This document shows, piece by piece, positions 23,541 to 34,296 of a DNA stretch of 64,000 nucleotides. The DNA is from Eustoma russellianum (Eukaryota > Streptophyta > Magnoliopsida > Gentianales > Gentianaceae): the NCBI GenBank assembly GCA_036186865.1, contig AP025040.1, positions 32,556,950-32,620,949 on the forward strand, written 5' to 3'. Position numbers and translations under genes: made by a program. Numbering within the stretch: the first letter of the stretch is position 1; every line of letters starts with the position of its first letter. Below the pieces are notes generated by a model. That model ran no database searches and was not told the DNA's origin. It worked only from the letters and a program-made list of their open reading frames with translations.

Positions 23541-23680
23541 AAAGTAACCTAGGTTATAAAGTAACTATAGTTGACATAAAGTAACTATAGTTGACATAAA
23601 GTAACTATGGTTTACATAAAGTAACTATAGTTGAACTAAAGTAACCATGGTTGTGTAAAAGTAACTAAGGCTAATTAATT
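23541..23680. repeat. 20-bp minisatellite in the solo LTR
   Basis: Units of exactly 20 bp, consensus GTAACTATAGTTGACATAAA, start at 23561, 23581, 23601, 23621 and 23641. Degenerate units lie on either side (23541 and 23661). The second copy is identical to the first; the others differ at 2-5 positions or more. Confidence 0.95.
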
Positions 23681-24429
23681 CTAGTTAGCCTAACTAAGTT
23701 ATGGTAAACTCCCTTCCCCCTCCACTAAACCCACGGCTACCTTCTTGCCAAGGGAAGAAATTTTCTCCAAAGAAATTTTAGAACACTCAACACTCAAGAA
23801 ATTACAAGGAGCAAGAGACTTCCTTATTTCCTCATCAAAGTACACGGCTGGTGAGCCTAAGGAAATCCAAGATCTTCAAACCTCAAGAACTCATCTAGGA
23901 GAAGATTTGTCAAGTTACTAGGAGGAGCCAACATCTTGGTGGTTTGAATCCATTTCGAGCCCCATCCAAGTTTCATTGTGGCAAGGAAATCTTGTCCTCA
24001 ATGTAGTTGTTTCTCTATTAAGATAGTAACTAATGTTCACTCTTCTTCCTCCACTCAAAACCATGGGCTACATGTAAGTTGGAGGAAGACTTCACTCCAT
24101 TTCAACCAAGGCTCATGCTAAGGAAGAGCTCTAAGGTTCAAAGAGGCAAGTTTACCCTAGCCAATCTTGCCTTATTTGTGAAGTGCATGCTTGAATGACT
24201 AGTCATTATTAGACTATGAATATTAGTAAAAGATGTACAAGACATGAAAACTAGATGTTATAAGAAAAGTGATGGTATGAACAAATGATTTGTTGGATGA
24301 ATGAGTGTGACAAATTTGATATGACTCTTAAACTGATTATTTATGGTTTAAAGCATATTATGAGGCTTGGAAACATTATGTTGAAGTGAGTATTTAATGG
24401 ATATTAAGTCATTTTAAGGAATGAGGTTG

Positions 24430-25240
24430 ATTGGAATTGCTTGAACCATAAAAGTGAAGAAGTGCTGGAACTACTAGAGCTGGACAGATTTGTGTAGCTG
24501 ATTGTGTGACCTGAAAACGAACTTTAGGAGTGTTCAAATTGGCTAATGTTTGGTATGATGTTATCCTTACATGTTTATGAAATGTGTGAGTTAGAATTTC
24601 AATAAGATGAGCTGTGGTTTGTCCTGAATAAAATGTTTAGTAAGAGTGGGTAAAATAGAAGTACTGGAACAAGACAGTTTTATATGACATGTTTAATGAC
24701 CTGGAAACAAACCTTAGGAATGTCCAAATTGACTAATTTTTGGTATGGTGATAGCATCATATATGTAATAAATATGTGAGTTGGAATTTTGTTAAAAGAA
24801 TATGTGGATTGACCAGAGTATAATTTTTAGTAGGAACTGCTCAGACAGAAGTACTGGAGCTGAACAGTTTTATGTGGTATATTGTACGCTCTGAAAATGG
24901 ACCTTAGGAATATTCAAATTGGCTAATCTTTGGTATGCTAATATCCCTATGTGTTTATGAAATTGGTGAGTTTGAATTATGTCAAATGGAATTACGGATT
25001 AGTTTTAGTAGAATTTTTGGTAAAACTGGTCAAACAGAGTTTCCGGAACAGGACAGTTTTGAGTGGTAAGTTGTGTGGTTCGAAAGTGCACCTTAGGAAT
25101 GTTCAAATGAGCTTATTTTTGGTATGATGATATTTTGACGTGTGTATGACATTTGTGAGTTAGAATTTTAGTAAAAAGAGTTGTGGTTTGATCACAATGA
25201 ATTTCGTGGTAAAACTGGTCATCCCAGATTCAGCATGTAC
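24430..25240. repeat. Four 190-bp tandem repeats in the solo LTR
   Basis: The landmark GTGAG followed by T.GAATT occurs at 24586, 24776, 24966 and 25155, a period of 190, 190 and 189 bp. Each unit also holds an element like CTGGAACAGGACAGTTTTA, a GAAAATGGACCTTAGGAAT element and CTAATTTTTGGTATG. The units are diverged. Confidence 0.85.
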
Positions 25241-25994
25241 CAAGCTGGGAGAAAGTAATTAGTTGACCCCCTTAAACTTATTGGAATGCCTTGGAATTTT
25301 TATGGTAATTACCTAAGTCATATATGTACATGTTCATGTAAAGAAGACAGCATAAAACCGTCATTTTGATGATTAAAAACTGAGTTGAAGTTAGTTGTAA
25401 GAAACTGGAAAACAGGACAGTTTTATGTCTTAAGTCGCAAGGATTTGCTTTAGCTCATTTAAGCTTGAATGTGATGTTTGACCTCATGAATATCGTTCTT
25501 TGGTGAGTTAACTATGTTTTCCAGGTGATGGATTAAAATGAATAAGGTTTTATGACCTATGAAACTGAGGTAAAGCTGTACTGCCCTGCTGATTTCAGCA
25601 GTACCATTAGTGATAGCATGATGTTTTGGGGTCGTTAGACTTTTCGAATTGTTACGAAATTTTTATGGTATGAGTCTAAGACTTCATTATGCATGTGTAT
25701 GGCATGAGCTTACTAAATGAGCAAGAATTGATTAGCACGAGGCTGTACGAACAGAATGTGATTGCTGGACAGTTTTGCCAGCTTAAAAGACAAGTTCGTG
25801 CATGTATGTTATGATGTATGTGTTCACGAGTTGCATAGTGCATGTCATACATTGCATCATCGTCATTTACATGATTTATGGCATTGGTTTTATGCGAAAG
25901 AAAGATGAAAAGCGTTTTTAAAGAAATGATCCTGTTTTAAAAGAACGCTTCCCACCGGTACCGTGTGTGTATGTTCCTGGCCAGTAAGAACCCG

Positions 25995-26215
25995 TCCAGA
26001 TCCGGGGTTAATTGATCTGATGATATGATCATTCAGGCCCGGAGAGAATAGACCTGATATGACCGTTCAGGACCAGAGAGAATAGACCTGATAATGACCG
26101 TTCGGGCCTGGAGAGAATAGACCCGATAAGTGATGACGCTACCGTTCCGAATCCGAGAATAATAGATTCGAAGGGGAGACGTTACCGCCTCAGATCTGGG
26201 AAGATAGATCTGAAC
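25995..26215. repeat. Covarying hairpin array in the solo LTR
   Basis: Units include CAGATC/GATCTG, TCAGG/CCTGA (two copies), TCGGG/CCCGA and CGAATC/GATTCG, and TCAGATC/GATCTGA with one mismatch in the centre. The centre is CCGGAGAGAATAGA or CTGGGAAGATAGA. Confidence 0.7.
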
Positions 26216-29200
26216 ACTCTGTTGTTTTCTGACGATGATGATTTGAAAGAAAAGCATGAAAAGTCATATTCTCATTTTTATCATGATGCATCACACGTTC
26301 ATATGCATGCATATCACGTTTATGGAGTCATTGCGTAGTGACACATGATACTTAGACTAAGTGGTTATGACCTTGTAGTTCCTAAGTCATGATCTTATTA
26401 AGTGATGATCCCATATATGTTATGAACTTTTACAAGTTACGATCTTTTATTATTACGTTCTTTAATAAGGGACGATCTTGTTTAGGTTATGATCTTAACG
26501 CATTAAGTGTTGACCATTAACGGGTATTGGATGGAGGGCATTATGCGCTACTTTTGCACATTCATACGCATTACATATGGTCATGAGTACGATGTTGAGT
26601 CTATTTGCACTAGGCTGTATTATTACTTGCTTCGTGACTAGGTTATGATTTTATTGCCTTAACGGCTACTGATTGAAGGGATGAGATGCTAGCCAAATGC
26701 TAGAGGTAATGTTACATAGGTTATGATCCTCCTATATCTCGTTACCTAAGTTATGATTTCACTACTGTTGATACGTAAGCTATGATCTTATTCATGAAAT
26801 TTAGGCCAAGTTGCTAGGAATTGGTAGCTCCTAGGTTATGATCTTTATTGAGTAATGACCTTTTGTATGTTATGATCTTTATTGAGTGATGATCCTTTCA
26901 TAAGCCATGATCTCTGTTAAGTTTCAATCTCTATTAAGCTATGCCCTTGGATATACCTTGTGTTGACTTCTTACGGGTGTTTAATGGAAGGTCAGGTATG
27001 TTCTAAACCGAATTTTCGGAGTTCGGTTCTTGTATGTACTTTCCATTTAATGCATGGTTGTTTATGGTATACTTGCTGGTGACTTTGTCACTCACCCCCT
27101 ATTTTTCCTTCCAGAGGCTGCAGGGAACATGATAGAATGGATTAAGGATGAACCTAGGGCCCCTACCCGTGAGCGCAGCGAAAGAAGAATGGATTAGGAG
27201 TCATAATGTGCCGTCGATGACTGATAATTTATTATGTAATTGTGATGGGAAACATTTACTTTTGAGAATTTTGATACTTTGATTTGGGTTGTAAAACGAA
27301 GAATGATCTCGTGGATGATTTTAATTTAAAGTTTTTATTCTGCCACGGTTTCGCTTACTTGATGACGTATAAGCGCGAAAATCCATGCATTCTATCATGG
27401 ATTAAGATACGTTATGAATCGACGTCTGGTACTCTCCTTAGTGAAGTAGGGTGGGTAAACCGGTTCCGGCTAGGCCGGGATGCGGGGCGCCACACATATG
27501 GCATCACTCTTTGACAAAACCGTGAACTTCATGGTTTAGGCAAAGGTTTTTAAGACACCAAACAAGGGTGGTGCCCTAGCAAGAGTGGATTTTCCTCAAT
27601 CCGCCCAAGGTGCAAATGGTAAGACCCTCCATCCCTCCTTTAGGTTGTATTATGTAATCTAAGGAATGGCTAACAAATACCTTTAAACCGTATGTGATAG
27701 GGAAAGATAGGAGGAAGTACTTCTTGTGCCAACAAGCCCAAGCAAGATCCAAGAACTATGAAGGCAAGTACACTATACTTTTTGTGGCTTGAATGTGAGA
27801 GTGCTTGCATGAATGGCTAGATGACCTTAAGATTGAATCTTAGTTGTGATATGCTAAGCTTTGATGCATAAACTTTCGGCCTAGGGGCCAAACGGTGTAT
27901 AGGTGTGAATTTTTGTTTAAAGCTGGAATCTTTATTGGTTTTATGCACTATTATGTGATAACCTAAGATGGACATGCTAAAGATTCTTTCTTTTCCATGG
28001 ATGGGGTATACGGTTGAAGGGTTTAAAGAGATAGAAGTGGTTTTGCATGAAATGATAAATTATGGGGTAAAGTGGAGACAAGATTATGTTTTTGTGTGTT
28101 AAGCTTCACATGTTCCTTGTGGATATATTATTTTGCCTTGCATGTACCTAAATGGGCTGTTGGTGACTAGGGTGCGTATGCACCAAAATTGTTGCTAATG
28201 TTGATTTAGTGGAATGTGGTATGCTTAGCCAAAGGATGATGTATGTGGTGTACAAATTGTTTTGTAAGAGATTTCATATGATGTTTGTGGCAGGTTGAAT
28301 CTGTAAATTCCCCAAAAAAGATTAAGTTTGAAGTTTAATAAAGGGCTTATAACAAACTATGCAAGTTAGGGCCATTTAGGAAGGAAATATGACAACTAGG
28401 AAATTTACTGGAGCAGGGCAGATTTTGGGCTGTCTTGTGCGATCCGCAAAGAGACTTTAGGGACATTCAATTTAACGGATTTTTGGTAGGACACTAGCCT
28501 TATGTGTATATCAGATGTGAGAGTTGGAATTTTGTTAAAAGGAGTTACGGATTATTTTTAGTGAAATTTTTACTAAAACTGGTCATTCTGTAAAATTTTA
28601 CTGGGCTAGGCAGATTTTATGTGACACCATGAGCAACCAGGAAATAGACCTTAGGAATACGCAATTGGGCCAATTTTTGGTAGGATGCTAGCCTGAGGTG
28701 TCTACTAAGCTTGAGAGTTGGAATTTCTGAAAAAGGAGTTATGGTATGGTCACACTAAAACTTATAGTAAAATCGGTCCATCCAGAAATCAGCATGTAAC
28801 GGTTTTAGGAAAAAGAATAAATGGCGCCTCTAACGATATTATAAATCCGCGAAATTTATTTACCAACTACTTAATACATAGGTGAACCCTTCTATGTAAG
28901 CCACTTATTTTTAGAATGACTAATTAAAGGGTAAACACCATAAATAAGTGGGCATCACTAATCTGAGATTTTCGGCAGAATTGAGGAACTTATTATATAG
29001 CCTTAATCGAATGGACTTAGGCTAGTTATACAACTTGGACCTACAATCACCAATTAATGGAAGGTTAATAATAAGTTTTCGAAGCTGGCACAAATTAAAA
29101 GAGTTTTATTGGGCTTACACGAAAGACCAAAGAAAGGGGCGCTGAATTTCCGAAATTCAGCAGCCTTGTTTTGGGATTAATTAAACTAAGTGTCTTACTC

Positions 29201-29554
29201 ATTTTGTATCATCATGAGAATTTATTATGAACAAAGGGGGCATTTTTATGCATACGCATGACAAGCATTATTGTTAGTGGGCCTAATCACAAGAGATTAG
29301 GGCCGAATACAAGGAGTGTTCATGTTGGAAATTTCCAACATAGCGACGAGTTGTACAAATGTGTATATGTAATGCGTTATGTCATGGTTTGCATATTACA
29401 TGCCATGCATTGCATCATCGTCATTTACATGATTTATGGCATTGGTTTTATGCGAAAGAAAGATGAAAAGCGTTTTTAATGAAATGATCATGTTTTAAAA
29501 GAACGCCTCCGACCAGTACCGTGTGTGTATGTTCCTGGCCAGTAAGGACCCGCC

Positions 29555-29790
29555 CAGATCCGGGGTTAATTGATCTAATGATATTGACCGTTCGGGCCCG
29601 GAGAGGATAGACCCGATAAGTGATGACGTTACCGTTCCGAATCCAGGAATAATAGATTCGAAGGGGAGACGTGACCGCCTCAGATCCGGGAAGATAGATC
29701 TGAACTGATGACGTTACCGTTCCGAATCCGGGAATAATAGATTCGAAGGGGAGACGTGACCGCCTCAGATCCGGGAAGATAGATCTGAAC
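29555..29790. repeat. Covarying hairpin array in LTR1 with an internal tandem duplication
   Basis: After a CAGATC unit and a TCGGG/CCCGA unit, a block of about 88 bp containing the CGAATC/GATTCG and TCAGATC/GATCTGA units is repeated in tandem (about 29616-29705 and 29706-29790). LTR2 has the same duplication at 42414-42583, and LTR3 does not. Confidence 0.85.
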
Positions 29791-30621
29791 ACTCTATTGT
29801 TTCCTGACGATGATGATTTGAAAGAAAAGCATGAAAGATCATATTCTCATTTTTATCATGATGCATCACAAGTACATATGTATGCATGCCACGTTTACTG
29901 AGTCATCGTGTAATGACACATGATACTTAGACTAAGTTGTTATAACTTGGTAGCTCCTAAGTATGACCTCATTAGTAATGATCCTTAATATGTTACGAAT
30001 TGATGCAAGTTACTCTTTTATTGTTATATTCTTATTTGAGTAACAATTTTGCTTAAGTTGTGATCTTGATGCATTAAGTGTTGATCACCATCGGGTATTG
30101 GATGGAGGACAGGTATGTTTCTAAAACCGAAATTTTTTTTTGGAAGTTCGGTTCTTGTATGTACTTTCCATTTAATCCTCAATTATTATAGTATACTTGC
30201 TAGTGACTTTGTCACTCACCCCCCTATTTTTCCTCCCAGAGGCTGCAGGGAACAAGGTAGAGTGGATTGAGGATGAACCTAGGGTTCTCTACCCGTGAGT
30301 GCAGCAAAGGATGGATGGAATAGGAGACATGACTTGCCGATTATGATTGATGACTGATTATGTAATTGTGTTGGGAAACATCTACTTTTGAGGACTTTGG
30401 TACATTTGACTTGGGTTGTAAAAACTAAGAATGATCTCGTGGATGTTTTAATTTGAAGTTTTTATTCTGCCACGGTTTCGCTTAGTTGAAGGCGTATAAG
30501 CGCGAAAATCCATGTATTTTATCATGGATTACGATACGTTACGGATCGACGCCTGGTACTCTCCTTAGTGAAGTACGGCGGGTGCCGGTTCCGGCTAGGC
30601 CGGGATGCGGGGCGCCACAGG

Positions 30622-30633
30622 TGGTATCAGAGC
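30622..30633 (+). promoter_or_regulatory. Primer binding site, tRNA-Met, first array unit
   Basis: TGGTATCAGAGC starts two bases after the LTR1 end. The leader that follows (30634-30915) is homologous to the element A leader. Confidence 0.95.
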
Positions 30634-30915
30634 TAAGGCTCCAGATCCAGGCAGAATATAGAATTAAGCTATGTTCGTAGTCAACTAAGCTTGATCTTAG
30701 ACCTAAGTCATGATCCTAGATGAGAGTTGACCTTAGACTAGGATGACTTAGACTAGAAAGTCAGGGTTTCGGTTGATAACAAAACCCTTGGTTACGGACT
30801 TTCATTAAAATACGAACCGTATCAAATCTATTTATGTGCCACCGAGAACTTTTATTAGGTTACGAGTTAAATAGTGTCACTTATTCTGGTGTGACCGCAA
30901 ATAAACAGACGTTAT

Positions 30916-31650
30916 ATGGTGCAGATGACCCCACAGACCGGTACGTGGACATCGTCAGTGTCACCTCCGGGAGGTATCGGATTTTATTACCGGCAATTAG
31001 CTAAAGCACAAATTCCGAGGTTCGGCGGGGAGTCTAAACCCGAAGAGGCTGAAAAGTGGTTGGACGAGGTTGAGGACCACCTGGTTAGAGTTCGGGTACC
31101 AGATGAGATGAGAGCACTAATTGTTTGGCCATTCTTGATCGGTAAAGCCAGTCAATGGTGGAGGAAGAGGGTCTAGTCACTGTCTCGACCTATAGCCTGG
31201 ACGAGATTTCTGGAAGAATTTTGTGCAGCTTACTTCTCACTGGAGTTGGTGGTCGAGAGAATTGAAGAATTTGATACACTAAGACGAGAACCGGGCACCC
31301 CGGTATCAGGATATGTCTGTCAGTTTACCATGTTGGGACGGTATGCTCCCTTGATCATGGAGGATGAACAGTTGAAGATAACTAAATTCGTACGTGGTCT
31401 GAATCCTTGGATTAAAGATAGATTAGGCAAAGTGTACCCAAATACTTTCGATGGACTGATAAAGGACTGCTATAAAGTGGAGCACGATATCCGGATGATG
31501 GAGGAACAAAGAAGATTGAATAAGCTTATGAAGAGAGAGGGTAGAAGGTGGCAGCCGTATTCTTATGGAGCCACGCATAAGGTGATCAGAGGCGCTAGCC
31601 TAGATCGAAGGATGATGCATCCAAGGATCTCGGAACACCCAAACTACTGA
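30916..31650 (+). pseudogene. gag: Gag of gag-only element, first copy (one internal stop)
   Basis: 245 codons including one TAG at 31174 (where the second copy has CAG). It contains a retrotransposon capsid domain: FYYRQLAKAQIPRFGGESK, EEAEKWLDEVEDHL, GKASQWWRKRV, YAPLIMEDEQLKITKFVRGLNP, DCYKVEHDIRMMEEQRR. It is recognisably homologous to element A Gag but ends after a basic tail without any zinc knuckle. No protease, RT or integrase follows; the polypurine tract comes 258 bp later. This is the architecture of non-autonomous TR-GAG elements. A capsid-only Gag could co-assemble with Gag from an autonomous relative; that is inference. Confidence 0.9.
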
Positions 31651-31907
31651 TAGGTACATTGGATTCTCCAAACTAAAGTACCTACATTTTGTCTTACTTA
31701 TTCCAAATAAAGTGAGTCATAAAGGAATCCCCCGCATTTTGACAAAAAAAAAGTGAGTCATAAAGGAATATGATAGGGAACCTGGAAGGAAGATTCTACA
31801 TAGGTAGTGATGATTGGACAGGGTAAACAAATAAAAATTATATAAGGACAGCGGAAACATGGAAGTGTAGGCCCCAGTATTCCAGTTTCGAGGACGAAAC
31901 TTATTTT
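31651..31907 (+). other. Non-coding 3' internal region of the gag-only element
   Basis: A short stretch between gag and the polypurine tract. It includes a local duplication around AAGTGAGTCATAAAGGAAT (about 31710-31770) that the second copy lacks. No remnant of pol is recognisable. The block CCAGTTTCGAGGACGAAACTT just before the tract is a near-palindrome also present in element A (about 5526-5545) and in the minus-strand element (about 59968-59990). Confidence 0.7.
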
Positions 31908-31918
31908 AAGGGGGGAAA
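31908..31918 (+). promoter_or_regulatory. Polypurine tract, first array unit
   Basis: AAGGGGGGAAA abuts the TGTTGTACC start of LTR2. Confidence 0.93.
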
Positions 31919-32943
31919 TGTTGTACCCCGCCCAAAATTAGTACGACATTTGGGGTTGGGGTGTAGCAAGGCAAGAGAATGATACCTCGGAAGGAGGATA
32001 TTTTCGGCTTTACCTATGATTATTTAAGATAAAAGGGAATTTAGCATACCCCCAAAGCGTTAAACATGAAGCAAGAAGGCTGATTAGAAGTTTACATAAG
32101 AATACTAAATTGTTGACTTGGGAATTGAGAACAATTAGAAGAAGTATTATTATCAACAACTTTAAGTGAGAAGTCGGTCTATGTGACACACCCATATATC
32201 TATGGTGTGGGCATACATCTAGAGATACATATATATGCCACAGGATGGACTATCATATGATAAGGGGTTTAATGGATTATGGTCCATAGGAAATATACGT
32301 AAGGGGCAGCCCATAGTAATACACAAACACGTGTATATATGTAATATATAAAGAAAGGGAAATGGGAGCGTGGGTAAGATCCAATTAAATTACATACACC
32401 CACATATGCTTTCGGCTAAGGGGTTCTAAGGAGTAACTAATTGGGATAGAGTTCCTTATTCAAACTCAAAAAGATGGGCCTAATTAAGCCCTTAATAAAT
32501 TAAGAACTCTCTATATCCATCCCTAATATGGCCGCCGGGTACCATTCTTTTTAAAGTAAGACTAGAGGAACTTTAGCCATTAATTATAGAAATTCTTAAG
32601 GTCTAGCAAGTTTAACTTGGCGGAGAATAGATCACATGACACGTTTGTGTAAGCACTGGATATATATATATCGAGAGAGATGTACGAATATGTGTACGTA
32701 TATAGTATAAAGTGAAAGCTACCATGTAATAAATGACTCAATAGATTACAATGCGATGAAAAGTCTACTTAAAGAACCGTATAGAGGAAATATACGACTC
32801 TATGTATCTTCTTGATACTTCATGAATTTCAAAGACCTAAGCATACGTTTATACCAAAGTGGATCAGCCATGTTTATGATTTAAGGTGTGACAACAAGAT
32901 CTAGAAAATGGATAGATTATGAATAATATATGCGGGTATACAT

Positions 32944-32987
<44 letters not shown>

Positions 32988-33224
32988 ATATATTTTAATT
33001 GACATAACTATAGGATGACGCCGCCTTTTCTCTGGCGATCGCAGGCGAGCATGCGGCGTTAGCCGCCGGTGCCGATTCCGCTCATTCGCTCCCTTCTCTT
33101 ACATCATGTCGGGCACACCTGCATTGCCCGCTTCTGCATTCCCCTGAAAGATCACGTTTTTTCTGGTGAATCCCTGCAACCCGCAATTGCTGTTTTTCTT
33201 TCATCCGATCGCATCATCACCCGT

Positions 33225-34296
33225 ATGGCATCCACGGCGCCGTCATTCGCAGATATCGTTACGGGATCCTCCTCAGCTGCAAAAATAAGCATCTCTCCCA
33301 AAACGGTCTCAAGGCATAAAGGTATTTCGTTGATTTCTTTTCTTGATTTCGAAATCGATGCACTAGCCGCCCCATTCAAATATTCTTTGGTCGGCACATT
33401 TTGGTATGGAAGACCACCGTTGAAGGTGATCAGAGAGGTGTTTGAAAAAATAGGCTTTCAAAATGATTTGCGTATCACACTTATTGATCAAACACACATC
33501 CTGTTAAATTTTCGTCAAGAGGCAGATTATCTCAGATGTTTCTATCGTAGATCATGGCACATATCAGGCTGTCACATGCGTATCACTAAATGGACAGTCG
33601 ATTTTGACCCAATGACTGATGTTCCCATTGTTCCAGTATGGGTAGCCTTTCCTGGTTTGCCGGTTCATCTGCATTGTCGAGAGGCTTTGTTTGAGATAGT
33701 GAAATCGATTGGTTCACCCATTAAGTTAGACGTAGCAACGTCGGATGCGCTTCGGCCGTCTGTGGCCAGAGTCTGTGTAGAGGTCGATGTGTCTCAGGAA
33801 CTGCCTACCAAAATCTACCTGCAGGCAAAGAAACGTCTTATACTGCAGTCAAGTGATTTATGAGGATATGCCAAAATATTGTACTTCTTGTCGTCGTTTA
33901 GGGCATGATCAAGCCACATGTAAGCCAACATCGTCAGCGCCATCGTCCATTCCGCCACCTCCGCCACCACCCCCGTCTCGCCTGTCGAAGCAAAGATGGA
34001 CTCCAATTAAGAAGAAGGCAACTGTACCTCAAACTGAGGAACCCTCTTCCTCCCGACCTCCCACTGAATTGGATATACCCCCGGTTACTGTACCACCATC
34101 GAATGCTCATGCAGTCCCTTCGGTCTCCGGGTTGGATTCACAGGATGCTGAGGAAGGTCAGTTACAGGACAACTCTTGTGATGCTCTGGATAATCAGCTG
34201 CCGGAGGATGTTACCCATCATGATCTGGGTCACTCGTCGGACACGGAGCTTCCGATGACTGAGAATGCAGATGGTCCCATTCATAGTCCCGGATGA
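33225..34296 (+). pseudogene. LINE ORF1: DUF4283 and CCHC zinc knuckle protein (one frameshift)
   Basis: The start is the ATG at 33225 (MASTAPSFADIV), typical for plant L1 ORF1; an upstream GTG in the same frame is not preferred. Residues about 45-190 form a DUF4283 domain (GTFWYGRPPLKVIREVFEKIG ... ITKWTVDFDP ... VPVWVAFPGLPVHL). The frame breaks near 33850 and continues in another frame with a zinc knuckle YCTSCRRLGHDQATC, then a proline- and serine-rich tail (PPPPPPPPSRL). The product binds LINE RNA and forms the ribonucleoprotein. The tail overlaps the start of ORF2 by about 30 nt. Confidence 0.9.

Larger units (their letters stand above)
22955..27494 (+). mobile_element. Solo LTR of a related gypsy subfamily
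   Basis: 4540 bp, from TGTTGTACCCCGACG to GGGGCGCCACA, with CATAT on both sides (22950-22954 and 27495-27499). The uninterrupted site is seen at 40290 in LTR2. It lacks gag, primer site and polypurine tract, so it is a recombination product of a full element. It has the same 3' end, 190-bp repeats and hairpin array as the other LTRs, but a distinct 5' half with a 20-bp minisatellite. Confidence 0.93.
21042..30619 (+). repeat. LTR1 of the array (about 5.0 kb without its insertion)
   Basis: It begins TGTTGTACCCCGCCC and ends GGGGCGCCACA. Discounting the solo LTR with one copy of its duplication (22955-27499), it is 5033 bp. It includes two long (TA)n tracts (about 22062-22112 and 22164-22213), the 190-bp repeats (about 28380-28800) and a hairpin array with an internal tandem duplication (29555-29790). 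No coding sequence is evident. Confidence 0.93.

Noticed and set aside
23541..23680. Possible CRISPR-like array
   Set aside because: The repeats are adjacent 20-bp units without spacers, and the DNA is plant retroelement sequence.
30916..31650. Gag-like ORF as a domesticated host gene
   Set aside because: It sits between a primer site and a polypurine tract inside paired LTRs, and each copy has a different disabling lesion.
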